This document shows positions 49,401 to 57,073 of a stretch of DNA of 64,000 nucleotides, in pieces. A program made the position numbers and the translations under genes. The DNA is from DAITBA01 sp036824005. GTDB lineage: Bacteria > Pseudomonadota > Gammaproteobacteria > Burkholderiales > Rhodocyclaceae. The notes beneath the pieces are model-generated. The model made no database searches. It saw only the letters and a program-made list of their open reading frames with translations, and was not told the origin of the DNA. Position 1 is the stretch's first letter. Every line of letters begins with the position of its first letter. Location: contig DAITBA010000002.1 in NCBI GenBank assembly GCA_036824005.1, forward strand, positions 210,395 to 274,394. Reading direction: 5' to 3'.

Positions 49401-49478
49401 GACCGACTGATCGCTCTCGTGGCGGAATCTCGATTGCTCACTGCACCTGCGGACGAGCGCTTGTTCACTATCCATTGA
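46473..49478 (+). CDS. Histidine-rich repeat protein, putative fibre
   Basis: A 1001-residue protein. Residues 1-410 are Ser/Thr/Gly-rich beta structure (with ATWNGVPMAELYDAV and a second domain around HTWSGSGWTKVDQQ). Residues about 412-975 are some 25 repeats of about 22 residues, consensus LALADxxHAHxADAxTLxQx-H. Each has an HxH or HAH cluster and a conserved Asp, which could bind metal. The C-terminus (GERLLILRGEDRLIALVAES) is a short capping motif seen in other phage fibres. Two near-identical 456-bp DNA copies lie inside. A long trimeric fibre is the most likely form. Confidence 0.8.
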   Translation: MGVSIDTIPADVSGLIVSTLGMTFSIADNPNRALYAGVILAGGGLNAQLASATWNGVPMAELYDAVNSDTCHAWARLNNPDTGSHTLTATFTEPSTNPVLFAASLYNVDQTTPESAVTRTSGTSGTAWVSTAGAADGLALGMCFHYTSSGSITPVAGYPTFISSGTLSTATAQTTRTPTAPAGQKGDLLIAHCASENNATHTWSGSGWTKVDQQNQGSTWTVSWGYRIHDGTDVNPTVSWSGSADANARVHLFRDAKAASPYGFTAANGGSTSTHSTTGQNTTAGKSRVIYLDHANANTAMATPSGWTENTDSGSSTGPCRTVLGGKDIASSGTASGNISVTGASAAWRQWQIELLAGVAQSQQQEADPYGDLSARASFDSEPGAAYNTFGWTASGTSQWEASALCIFPAATGVDLIVDPGAHGHLADAFGLTQVHQLGLGDDNSHGHLAETPVLVQVHQLTLVDGAHAHGADAPVLTQTHMLAAADGVHAHAADAPTLMQVHQLALQDGDHAHGAEVFALTQLHLLALADALHAHAADAVTLSAVLALADALHAHASDATTLMQVHQLALVDGAHAHGADAPSLTQAHVLALADALHAHANDATTLMQVHQLALVDGAHAHGADAPVLTQTHMLAAADGVHAHAADAPTLMQVHQLALQDGDHAHGAEVFALTQLHLLALADALHAHAADAVTLSAVLALADALHAHASDATTLMQVHQLALVDGAHAHGADAPSLTQAHVLALADALHAHANDAVTLQVTVNLMPTSGDHVHAADALTLTQIHILSLQDDSHAHVADSVTLEVAGTLGIQAADHVHATGNVDLTQAHVLALADALQAVTSDNIALTQAHVLALADALHGHLADALAVTQMHQLSVASGDHALATDAPFLTQAHQLALADGVHVHGADAPSLDQVHQLVAQSADHAHVAPSPVLTQVHLLVISDALFTHLADALTLTLTIPYAPSGERLLILRGEDRLIALVAESRLLTAPADERLFTIH
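47871..48740 (+). repeat. 456-bp tandem duplication within the fibre gene
   Basis: Copy 1 begins at 47871 and copy 2 at 48327 (both GCGCATGCTCACGGCGCCGA, with a C/T difference after), nearly identical for about 414 bases to 48284 and 48740. The offset is 152 codons, seven protein repeats. Shorter repeats around TTATGCAAGTGCACCAGCT recur in each. Recent duplication is implied. Confidence 0.9.
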
Positions 49479-49490
49479 AAGGAATCAGCG

Positions 49491-49757
49491 ATGAAGATCA
49501 TTGCCGACACCACTTTCCTGCACGGCCGTGGCCGATTCGAGCAGGGCCATAAGTACGAAGGCACCGGCCGAGTGTTCGGCTATTTCTGCATGAACGGCTG
49601 GGCGCACGAGGCGCCAGCGGATGATCCGGGACCGTTCGAGTCAGTGACAATCGAGGCCCTCGCGCCCGATGCGCCGCCGCCTGCGCCGGCACAGGATGAG
49701 GTCACGTTGCAGGTGCAGGACGTGGCGATCCAGCTCGTAACCCCAAACGCGGAGTGA
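49491..49757 (+). CDS. Small phage protein downstream of the fibre
   Basis: An 88-residue protein, MKIIADTTFLHGRGRFEQGH, KYEGTGRVFGYFCMNGWAHE, with a Pro/Ala-rich tail. The fold FLHGRGRFEQGHKYEGTGRVFGYFCMNGW looks like a small SH3-like or barrel domain seen after phage fibre genes. Function unknown. Confidence 0.55.
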   Translation: MKIIADTTFLHGRGRFEQGHKYEGTGRVFGYFCMNGWAHEAPADDPGPFESVTIEALAPDAPPPAPAQDEVTLQVQDVAIQLVTPNAE

Positions 49758-49763
49758 ACAATC

Positions 49764-49942
49764 ATGGCGAAACGTGTCAATCCATCCGTCCTCGACAAGG
49801 CGCTGGACTCGATCAAGACGGGCAGCGGGACAGTCGGGCCCTGCAACAAGATGGTGGTGTGCTCCACCGAGCCGACCAACTACACCGAAGCCAATGCCAC
49901 CTACATGCTCGCCAACGTGGCGATGACGGGCACCGATTTCGG
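49764..49942 (+). pseudogene. 5' fragment of a tail-associated gene, cut by a deletion
   Basis: MAKRVNPSVLDKALDSIKTG through MVVCSTEPTNYTEANATYML and NVAMTGTDFG matches the N-terminal half of a roughly 120-residue phage protein family I recognise (KMVVCSxxPxxYxEA...). After TDFG the frame turns into unrelated Arg/Cys-rich sequence (IPARCRRLVGLCRSEL) and ends at 50255. The normal second half is missing. Confidence 0.6.
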
Positions 49943-50289
49943 CATTCCAGCGCGATGCCGCCGGCTGGTGGGTCTATGCAGATCCGAGCTCGGATCTGGA
50001 CTACGGGTTGGCACTCAAGGACTGGTTGCAGGCCGGCGAAATGATCAGTTCGGCGACGTGGTCGGTCCCGTTAGGTATCCTGCTGCACGATGCAGCGATC
50101 AATGCTGCGCCGATCACCGACAAGGCCGGGGTGACGCATCCCATCGGTACCGTGGCGAGTGCGTGGCTCAAGCCGGATATCGGTGCGGTCGTCGGTATTG
50201 CCTACACGGTGACCTGTCGCATCACGACCAGCTCGACGCCGCCGCGCGTCGATGAGCGCTCGTTCCGGCTCGTGATCCGGGAGCGCTGA
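49943..50289 (+). pseudogene. Fibre-tail adaptor gene lacking its start
   Basis: In the +1 frame the sequence reads FQRDAAGWWVYADPSSDLDY, then KDWLQAGEMISSATWSVPLG and YTVTCRITTSSTPPRVDERS, the pattern of phage fibre-tail adaptor proteins (DYGxDWxxWLxxGExIxSxxW). No ATG precedes it; the first usable start is TTG 50008, in the middle of the domain. The 5' end was probably lost in the same deletion that cut the preceding gene. Confidence 0.6.
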
Positions 50290-50708
50290 TGCAAGCGCCC
50301 GATCAACAGATCCTCGATCGGTTGACGGTGCTCCTGCGCGATGCGACCGACGCCGAGGATCGCGTCTATAGGTCGCGCGAAGAGGCCGTGTCGCGCGTAC
50401 CGGCGATCGTGCTCGTGCCGAGTAATGAGGATGTTTCGCCCATCAGCGACGATCTCGATCGCGCCGATTTGATCGTCGTGGTGTCGGTGCTGGTGGCGGG
50501 TGATCCCTTCGACGTGCTGGCCGCGCCGATTTGCGCGGCTGTACACCGGCTCATCATGACCGACGCACAGCTTGCCCTGCTGGCCCAGGCACGCCTGCTC
50601 GGCCGCTCTTGGGAGGCGGACGGCGCTGACATGACGCTGGGCAAGGTCACGATTCGCTATCGCTTTGTATGTGTCCGCCGGGCCGATGACATCGAGCTGG
50701 AGGCATGA
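50289..50708 (+). CDS. Tail terminator-like protein (gpU position)
   Basis: A 139-residue protein, MQAPDQQILDRLTVLLRDAT, with beta-alpha content (DRADLIVVVSVLVAGDPFDV, LGKVTIRYRFVCVRRAD). Size and place, before the tail tube gene, fit lambda gpU-like terminators. TGATG overlap with the adaptor remnant. Confidence 0.65.
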   Translation: MQAPDQQILDRLTVLLRDATDAEDRVYRSREEAVSRVPAIVLVPSNEDVSPISDDLDRADLIVVVSVLVAGDPFDVLAAPICAAVHRLIMTDAQLALLAQARLLGRSWEADGADMTLGKVTIRYRFVCVRRADDIELEA

Positions 50709-50723
50709 GGAGGAGGATTTGGC

Positions 50724-50888
50724 ATGGACAAACAGCAGCAACCTCGACAACCGGATGTGGCCGCGATCATCGAGCGATGGTTCATGGTGCATTTCCACGA
50801 TTCCCCGATCGCGCGCGATACCGAGCTGTACAACTTGGTGCACGCGGCCAAGGAAGATCTCAAGGCACGACTGACGAAAGGAGAGTGA
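50724..50888 (+). CDS. 54-residue phage protein
   Basis: ATG 50724 opens MDKQQQPRQPDVAAIIERWF, continuing with HFHDSPIARDTELYNLVHAA and ending at 50888. AGGAGGAGG lies upstream, and the stop is one base before the tube gene start. Helical, unknown role. Confidence 0.55.
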   Translation: MDKQQQPRQPDVAAIIERWFMVHFHDSPIARDTELYNLVHAAKEDLKARLTKGE

Positions 50889-50889
50889 C

Positions 50890-51621
50890 ATGTCGCAATA
50901 TGGTTTTGGTTCCGGCTCCATGTGGGGCATTGCCGCGGGGTCCAATCCCACCCCTGGCCGCTTTGGCGGTCTGCAGGAGGCCTCGGTGGACTTCAACTTC
51001 AACACCAAGGAACTGCATGGACAGTATCAGTTTCCCATCGCCGTCGCGCGCGGTACCGGCAAAATCGCCGGCAAGGCCAAGTACGCTCAACTCCAGGGCC
51101 GATTGATGAACGACCTGTTCTTCAACTCGACGTTGGCGACAGGCAAGGAAGAGATCGCGGACAACGAGTCCGGCACGATCGCTACCGGCGCCGTGACGGT
51201 GGCTAACAGCGCGACCTGGACGCAGGATCTTGGCGTCATCGACGCAAGCACCGGCATTCCCTTTGTGCGGGTGGCCTCGGCGCCGGCGACGGGTCAGTAC
51301 TCCGTCGCCGCCGGCGTCTATAGCTTCAACGTCGGCCAGAACGGCGTCGCGGTGAAGATCAGCTATGCCTACACCGTCGCCGCCAGCGGACAGAAGATCA
51401 CCATCGCCAACCAGCTATTGGGAGTCGCGCCGACCTTCAAGGCCGTCCTGACTCAGTTATACGGCGGGATGCGCACCACCCTGACGCTGAACGCGGCCGT
51501 ATCGGCGAAGATCTCGTTCGCGACGAAGCTGGAAGATTTCCAGCAGCCCGAATTCGACTTCGCGGCCTTTGCCGATAGTGCCAACAACATTGGCACCTGG
51601 TCGTTCGCGGAGGCGAGCTGA
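50890..51621 (+). CDS. Major tail tube protein
   Basis: A 243-residue protein: SQYGFGSGSMWGIAAGSNPT, VDFNFNTKELHGQYQFPIAV, GTGKIAGKAKYAQLQGRLMN, then QPEFDFAAFADSANNIGTWS. This is the phage tail tube pattern of long-tailed phages with a DUF-type tube protein. GAAAGGAGAGTGAC precedes ATG. Its stop overlaps the next start. Confidence 0.8.
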   Translation: MSQYGFGSGSMWGIAAGSNPTPGRFGGLQEASVDFNFNTKELHGQYQFPIAVARGTGKIAGKAKYAQLQGRLMNDLFFNSTLATGKEEIADNESGTIATGAVTVANSATWTQDLGVIDASTGIPFVRVASAPATGQYSVAAGVYSFNVGQNGVAVKISYAYTVAASGQKITIANQLLGVAPTFKAVLTQLYGGMRTTLTLNAAVSAKISFATKLEDFQQPEFDFAAFADSANNIGTWSFAEAS

Positions 51622-52142
51622 TGACGCCAACGCAATCGCTGATCATAGGCAATCTGCTCAATGGCGTGTCGGCAGATGCCACCGCGAGCGCGTTAGGCGA
51701 GACACCCGAGGAATGCCTGCGCGTGTTCGAGGCGGTGATGGCACGGGTGGCCGAATACGCGTTGATCCATTGCGTGCCGCATTTCCGCTGCGATTCTCTT
51801 GGTGCTGCGCGGCTGCATCGGTTCCAGATCCTGAGCATCCTGTCCCAGATCGACCGCTGGGACGAGTTGGACCATGATCTGGTGCTCGATCTGTTCCGAG
51901 GCCAGGACGTCGTCGCCAAGTACGGTGTCACCCGCCAGCATGCGGAGCAGGCTCTGCAGCGCGTCCTAGACGCGCTGCCGCATTACTTGCAGGCGCATCA
52001 AGCTGGCGCCTATATGGCCGATCGCGGCGCCTGGATTGCCGCCCATCGCGCCGAGGTGATGGCGGTGGTCGATCGTTTCCAGAGCTTCGATAATCCGCTG
52101 CAGTATCAGCGCATCGAGCATCAGATGGTGAGTCTCGCATGA
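51621..52142 (+). CDS. Tail assembly-associated protein, unknown
   Basis: A 173-residue helical protein, MTPTQSLIIGNLLNGVSADA, with a helix-turn-helix-like segment near the N-terminus (LLNGVSADATASALGETPEE). It lies between the tube and the tail chaperone genes and overlaps both. No established function; the HTH-like part could be chance. Confidence 0.55.
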   Translation: MTPTQSLIIGNLLNGVSADATASALGETPEECLRVFEAVMARVAEYALIHCVPHFRCDSLGAARLHRFQILSILSQIDRWDELDHDLVLDLFRGQDVVAKYGVTRQHAEQALQRVLDALPHYLQAHQAGAYMADRGAWIAAHRAEVMAVVDRFQSFDNPLQYQRIEHQMVSLA

Positions 52143-52453
52143 TCCCTGGCAGATCACTCGATCTTGGCGGACGGTCGTGGGTGGTGCCGCCGATCAACTT
52201 CGCCGCGTTAAAGAAGCATCGGGCATTCATTGCCGAGATGCGCACCGCCAGCGCTGATCTGACCGATGCCCAGCAGGATGCGATGCTCGATCTCATCTAC
52301 CTGGCGTTGCGGCGCAACTATCCGGACATCACACCGGAGCAAGTGGAAGACATGATCGATCTGGCTAACATGCAGCCGGTGTTCGCAGCGATCATGAGTG
52401 TCTCGGGTTTCGAGGCCGCGGCCGCGGGGGAGTGCCGGCCGGGGGAGATGTAG
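52139..52453 (+). CDS. Tail assembly chaperone G-like protein
   Basis: A 104-residue protein, MIPGRSLDLGGRSWVVPPIN, then YLALRRNYPDITPEQVEDMI, which is the pattern of tail assembly chaperone G proteins in many siphoviruses. Its 3' end carries slippery-type G runs and the -1 frame continues into the T-like domain, so a minority G-T fusion should be made. The G/GT ratio controls tail assembly on the tape measure. Confidence 0.8.
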   Translation: MIPGRSLDLGGRSWVVPPINFAALKKHRAFIAEMRTASADLTDAQQDAMLDLIYLALRRNYPDITPEQVEDMIDLANMQPVFAAIMSVSGFEAAAAGECRPGEM

Positions 52454-52695
52454 ATCTCGACGAGATCACGGCGCACATCTGTCAGAGCCTGGGCTGGACG
52501 TGGGATCAGGTGGACGCGCAGATGGATCTGCCCCGGCTGAAGGTACTCAACGGCTATTGGCGCCGCTCGCCGCCCGTGCATGTATTGGTGGCGGCCTATG
52601 TGGGATACAAGCCGCCGCCGGCGGAACCTGAGCTTGCAGCATCGGATGGAGTAAGCCAGATTTTCGATATGCTGTCAGGGTCGGACGTGGTATAG
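52424..52695 (+). CDS. Tail assembly chaperone T domain, expressed by -1 frameshift
   Basis: In the -1 frame after G: DLDEITAHICQSLGWTWDQV and DLPRLKVLNGYWRRSPPVHV, YVGYKPPP, the GpT-like domain. Slippery candidates G-GGG-GAG lie at 52426-52432 and 52441-52447, before the G stop at 52451-52453. No good independent start or ribosome-binding site is seen (GTG 52432 only), so expression as a G-T fusion is expected. Confidence 0.75.
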
Positions 52696-52702
52696 TAAGT
52701 GC

Positions 52703-52912
52703 ATGAAACTGATTCTTGCGTTGTGCGTCCTGTTTTTCGCAGCGCTGTGGCTACTGGGCGCCGCGGTCGGCGCGTTGCAGCATGCTGCGCCGTCGCTGCT
52801 GGATCCAGTGTTCCAGCGTTGGGGTGATTCTCCAGCGGCGCTGGCTTGCGTCCTGATCGCCGGTGCCGCAGCTCCAGTCCTGATCATGATCTGGCGCAGA
52901 TCGTATTGCTGA
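52703..52912 (+). CDS. Small two-helix membrane protein
   Basis: A 69-residue protein with two hydrophobic helices (MKLILALCVLFFAALWLLGA and LACVLIAGAAAPVLIMIW) and a basic end (RRSYC). Its place inside the tail module, between chaperones and tape measure, is unusual; it may be a moron, for example in membrane exclusion, or a tail-length accessory. Unknown. Confidence 0.6.
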   Translation: MKLILALCVLFFAALWLLGAAVGALQHAAPSLLDPVFQRWGDSPAALACVLIAGAAAPVLIMIWRRSYC

Positions 52913-52932
52913 CGTTGGGTCTATGTCATCTC

Positions 52933-52957
52933 GAAGCCCTCTCCTGTAGCGGGCTTC
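52933..52957 (+). terminator. Terminator-like hairpin before the tape measure gene
   Basis: GAAGCCC (52933-52939) and GGGCTTC (52951-52957) followed by GTGTTATT. The stem is good but the T tract is poor, so it may only attenuate. Confidence 0.45.
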
Positions 52958-52976
52958 GTGTTATTGGGGGCCGGTA

Positions 52977-55517
52977 ATGGCAGATAACACGTTTAGTACC
53001 GAGCTCGTCGTCCAGGATGCCCAGTACAACGCGCGCATGGAAGCCGCCGCCCAGGCGGCGATGACGACCTCACAGCGCATCCAGAGCACCTTCCGCGAGA
53101 CGGGCGCCGAGATGGCGCGCTCATTGCTCAAAAGCGTGGATCAGGTCAATGACCGATGGAAAGACATGATCAAGCATGCGCAAACTTACAGGGGCGTTGC
53201 CGCTGCGGCAACCGCGGTTGCGGGCACTGCGATGGGCGTCAAGGCCGTGGCCGACGGTGCCGCCGATATCGCGCTCCAGTCGCAGAAGCTGGCCAGAGCC
53301 CTGGGCATCACGACGAGCGAGGCCACGGTCCTCGACGACGCGCTCGGTGATCTGTTCCTCACCAGCGACACGCTGATCGCCGCCAACAACAAGCTCACCC
53401 AAACACTGCGTGAGGATGAGGGGGCGGTGCAAAAGCTCGGCGTGGCGACGCGGGACAACAACGGCCATCTACGCAACTCGCTGGACATCATGCTGGACGT
53501 GAGCAGGCGCCTGGCCGAGTACCGGGAAGGCGTGGATCGCAACATCGAGGGACAGAAGATCTACGGCCGATCCTGGACCGAGGTGTCGGCGATCGTCAGG
53601 CTCACCGGCGAGGCCATGGAGGCCTCACGCGAGAAGGTCCAGGCATTGGGGCTGGTGGTCGGCGGGGAGAATGTCGCCGCCGCCATGCGCTATCGCATCG
53701 CCATGGACGATGTCGGCGACGTGGTGACGGCGGTGAAGAAGGCTATCGGCGATGCCCTCATGCCCGTGCTGACCAAGTTGGGCGAATGGTTCTCCGCTAT
53801 TGGTCCTGCGGCCGTGGTGATCATCAAGGGCGCTGTCGGTGGGTTGATCTCCCTGTTCTGGGGTCTGAAGAATGCCGTCGTGATCGTCTGGGAGACCATC
53901 AATGCCATGGTCGTAACGGTGGCCGAGCCGCTGCGGGCGCTAGCGGAAACGCTCTATCGTTTGGTGCGCGGAGACATCAAGGGCGCTGCCGAGGCGCTGA
54001 AAAACATCCCGGCGGTGATTGCCAATGCCTGGACCAGCGCCGGGCAGAAGATGGTCGATTCCTCGCGCGAAACACAGGATCGGATCTGGGCATTGTTCGC
54101 GACTCCGTCGGCTGCAACCGCGGCGCCGGGAAGCCTGTCATCGGAGGGCGGCGGCAAAGGCGAGGGTAAGAAAGGCAAGGGCGACAAAGCCTCCTCGCGC
54201 GTGGCAGAGTGGGAAGCCGAGCTCACCGCCCAACGCGATGCCTATGACCGCATGATGTTGGCGCAGGACAGCTTCCAGGAATTTACCAAGGCCATGGAGC
54301 GGGACTTCTGGAAGATGATCCTGGATACGAAGACCCTCACCGACGAGGAGCGCTTGACGGTAACGAAGAAGTTTTTTGCCCTGGAGCGCGAGCTGCGCAA
54401 GGAATCGTTCGAAGCCGAGGTTGCCGATCTCAAGGGGCGTGCCGAGGCTTTCCGCGCCGGCTCCGCAGAGCGCATCCGGATCGCTGGCGAAGTCGCAGCC
54501 CGGATCGGCGAGAAGTTTGGCGTGGAGAGCAAGGAGTACAAAGCGGCGTTGGCAGAAATGCGAAAAGCCGCCGAGGAGAATCAGAAAGAACTCCTGCGCA
54601 TCGAGGAGGAACGCATCGAGGGGGAACGCGAATACCGCCAGTTCGGGCTCGACCTGGCGAAAGAGGAGCTTCGATTCCGTAAGGAACTGGGGGACATCGA
54701 CCGTGTCGAGGAGCTGCAGGCCTTGCGCGAGATGGAAGAGATGCGCTACCAGATCGAGCTGCAGGCGCTCGACGAGCGCTTGCGGCTGCTCGAAGTGGAA
54801 TCCGTGGAATACGAAAAACTGCTGCTGCAGAAGGAGAAGCTTGCCCAAACGCATCAGCTCGCCCTGGCGCAGAACCAGAACGAGCAGACCCTAGCCATGA
54901 AGGCGCGCTGGGGCACGGTGTTCGACGCCATCAGCAACGGCTTTTCCACCGCCATCAAGGGCGTCATCATGGGAACCCAGACGCTCGGCCAGGCGGTGCG
55001 CAACATCCTGCAGACCGTGGTGCTGGCTATCCTCGACATGGGCATCAAGATGATTGCCCAGTGGGCACTCAGTGCCTTGTTCAGCAAGATGATCGAGAAA
55101 ACCTCCGCCATCTCCAAGATCGGCGCCAATGCCGCGGTGGCGGCATCGGCCGCGTTTGCGGCCACCGCGGCGATTCCTATCGTCGGGCCGGCCCTGGCGC
55201 CGGCCGCGGCGAGCGCTGCCTATGCCGAAACACTGGCCTGGATCGGGGCGATCCCTGCCGCCGCCCGCGGTTGGGACATCCCCGCCGGCCTCAATCCGGT
55301 TACACAATTGCACGAGCGAGAAATGGTGCTGCCGGCGGAGATTGCCGAACCGTTGCGCCAGAGCCTCGGCGCCGGCGGCGGTGTCGGCACGCCCAACATC
55401 ACGGTGCATGTCACGGCCATGGACTCGCGGGACGTGGTACGGGCGCTCAAGCAGGGGGGCGCGCTCAATGCGGCTTTGCGTGACGCTTACCGCGGCTTCC
55501 AAATTTCGCGCGGGTAA
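52977..55517 (+). CDS. Tail tape measure protein
   Basis: An 846-residue protein. N-terminal part MADNTFSTELVVQDAQYNAR and AAQAAMTTSQRIQSTFRETG is typical of tape measures. Hydrophobic segments (AAVVIIKGAVGGLISLFWGL and AAVAASAAFAATAAIPIVG) alternate with long coiled coils (about 400-640, rich in Glu/Arg/Lys). It sets tail length, which at about 1.5 angstrom per residue predicts a tail near 125 nm. GGGGGCCGG precedes the ATG. Confidence 0.92.
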   Translation: MADNTFSTELVVQDAQYNARMEAAAQAAMTTSQRIQSTFRETGAEMARSLLKSVDQVNDRWKDMIKHAQTYRGVAAAATAVAGTAMGVKAVADGAADIALQSQKLARALGITTSEATVLDDALGDLFLTSDTLIAANNKLTQTLREDEGAVQKLGVATRDNNGHLRNSLDIMLDVSRRLAEYREGVDRNIEGQKIYGRSWTEVSAIVRLTGEAMEASREKVQALGLVVGGENVAAAMRYRIAMDDVGDVVTAVKKAIGDALMPVLTKLGEWFSAIGPAAVVIIKGAVGGLISLFWGLKNAVVIVWETINAMVVTVAEPLRALAETLYRLVRGDIKGAAEALKNIPAVIANAWTSAGQKMVDSSRETQDRIWALFATPSAATAAPGSLSSEGGGKGEGKKGKGDKASSRVAEWEAELTAQRDAYDRMMLAQDSFQEFTKAMERDFWKMILDTKTLTDEERLTVTKKFFALERELRKESFEAEVADLKGRAEAFRAGSAERIRIAGEVAARIGEKFGVESKEYKAALAEMRKAAEENQKELLRIEEERIEGEREYRQFGLDLAKEELRFRKELGDIDRVEELQALREMEEMRYQIELQALDERLRLLEVESVEYEKLLLQKEKLAQTHQLALAQNQNEQTLAMKARWGTVFDAISNGFSTAIKGVIMGTQTLGQAVRNILQTVVLAILDMGIKMIAQWALSALFSKMIEKTSAISKIGANAAVAASAAFAATAAIPIVGPALAPAAASAAYAETLAWIGAIPAAARGWDIPAGLNPVTQLHEREMVLPAEIAEPLRQSLGAGGGVGTPNITVHVTAMDSRDVVRALKQGGALNAALRDAYRGFQISRG

Positions 55518-55520
55518 CGC

Positions 55521-56129
55521 ATGTCGAATGCCGTCTTCCCCGTACTCCCCGGCCTTAAGTGGGGCGTGTCGCTCATCCCCAACTTCCGCACCAAGATCCA
55601 GGAGGCCGTCTCCGGCAAGGAGCTGCGGGGCAGCTTCATGGCCTATCCCAATTGGGATATCCACCTGTCTTACGAGCTGCTGAGGAACGACGGCGCAGCG
55701 GAGCTGAAGACCTTGGGCGGCTTCTTCCTGCAGCGCCGCGGCGCCTGGGACGACTTCCTCTACGACAACCCGGACGACAACAGCGTCACCGACTACCAGT
55801 TCGGCACCGGCGACGGCGCGACCAAGGATTTCCAGCTCACCCGCGCCTTCGGCGCCGGCGGCTTTACCTTCGTCGAGCCGGTGCAGAACGTCAATGGGTC
55901 GCCCTCGATCTACAAGGGCGGCGTGCTGCAGTCCGCGCCGACTCACTACAGCCTCGGCGCCACCGGCATCGTCAGCTTCGTCACGGCGCCTGCCAACGGC
56001 GTGGCACTAACCTGGACCGGCGCATACTACTACCGCTGCCGCTTCAAGCAGGACCTGGCCGAGTTCTCCAAGTTCATGAAGGACTTGTGGGAACTCAAAA
56101 AGTTAGAGCTAAGGTCGGTGAAAATCTAA
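55521..56129 (+). CDS. DUF2460 distal tail protein
   Basis: A 202-residue protein: VFPVLPGLKWGVSLIPNFRT, FFLQRRGAWDDFLYDNPDDN and the end LAEFSKFMKDLWELKKLELR are diagnostic of DUF2460, a tail-tip component encoded after the tape measure in many alphaproteo- and betaproteobacterial phages and gene transfer agents. It starts three bases after the tape measure stop. An 84-base spacer of odd composition follows. Confidence 0.9.
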   Translation: MSNAVFPVLPGLKWGVSLIPNFRTKIQEAVSGKELRGSFMAYPNWDIHLSYELLRNDGAAELKTLGGFFLQRRGAWDDFLYDNPDDNSVTDYQFGTGDGATKDFQLTRAFGAGGFTFVEPVQNVNGSPSIYKGGVLQSAPTHYSLGATGIVSFVTAPANGVALTWTGAYYYRCRFKQDLAEFSKFMKDLWELKKLELRSVKI

Positions 56130-56213
56130 TGACACAGGGAATCTATTCGATCATGCCGAGATCTGCAATAGAGAGGACAGTGGCATTCAATCGCGGTCGC
56201 GGGGAGGAGAAGA

Positions 56214-57068
56214 ATTAAATCCGCCACCCCCGCCCTGGTCACGCTGCTGTCCGAGAGCCGCAATTTCCTCATGGCCGACCTGTTCACCTTCACCCTGGTG
56301 GGCGGCACGGTTCTGCGCTATGCCAATTGCGACATGGACATCAAGGTGGGCGCCACCGTCTTCTCGTCCGGCGGCCCGCGCTTCGCCCGCGGTCGCACGC
56401 GGGTGTCGATCGGCGTCGAGGTGGATACCCTCGATGTCACCGTCTATGCCGACGACACCCATCTGGTGAACGGCGTGCCCTTCCTGCAGGCTTGCGCCAG
56501 CGGCGCCTGCGACGGGGCCTCGCTCACGCTCGAGCGGGCCTTCATGGCGAGCTGGGGCGACACCTCGCCGGGCACGGTGATCCTCTTCGCTGGGAGGTGC
56601 GCCGAGATGCAGATCAGCCGCCACGAGGCCAGGCTCACGGTGCGCTCGGACCTGGAGCTGCTCAACGTCCAGATGCCGCGCAACCTCTATCAGCCCGGCT
56701 GCCTGTACACGCTCTTCGACGGGGGTTGCGGGCTCATCAAGAGCACCTGGGGCGTGAACAGCTCGGCCGGCGGCGGCAGCACCAGCCGCGTCATCAACTG
56801 TGGCCTGGGCCAGGCGGCGGGATATTTCGACCTGGGCTCGGTGACCTTCACCGGCGGGCCCAACGCCGGCGTGTCGCGCACCGTGAAGAGCTACACGCCC
56901 GGCGTGCTGACGCTGTCCTATCCGCTGCCGGCCACGCCGGGCGTGGGCGACGGCTTCACCGCCTATCCTGGTTGCGACAAGACGCAGGCTACGTGCAATA
57001 GCAAGTTCTCCAACCAGGCGCGTTTTCGCGCTTTCCCCTTCACACCAACCCCAGAGACAGCGCTGTAG
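56214..57068 (+). CDS. DUF2163 tail protein with apparent ATT start
   Basis: About 284 residues if read from ATT 56214 (KSATPALVTLLSESRNFLMA), which restores the family N-terminus and lies behind a strong GGGGAGGAG. The first ATG is 56271 (MADLFTFTLVGGTVLRYANC). Other hallmarks: TVYADDTHLVNGVPFLQACA, LYTLFDGGCGLIKSTW, YPGCDKTQATC and KFSNQARFRAFPFTPTPETA. DUF2163/BR0599 proteins are tail hub components acting with DUF2460 and NlpC/P60. Confidence 0.85.
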   Translation: MKSATPALVTLLSESRNFLMADLFTFTLVGGTVLRYANCDMDIKVGATVFSSGGPRFARGRTRVSIGVEVDTLDVTVYADDTHLVNGVPFLQACASGACDGASLTLERAFMASWGDTSPGTVILFAGRCAEMQISRHEARLTVRSDLELLNVQMPRNLYQPGCLYTLFDGGCGLIKSTWGVNSSAGGGSTSRVINCGLGQAAGYFDLGSVTFTGGPNAGVSRTVKSYTPGVLTLSYPLPATPGVGDGFTAYPGCDKTQATCNSKFSNQARFRAFPFTPTPETAL

Positions 57069-57073
57069 GACAA

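Noticed and set aside
50008..50289. The TTG-initiated 93-codon frame as an intact gene
   Set aside because: The domain clearly begins further upstream; starting here removes a conserved part, so it is treated as the remainder of a broken gene.
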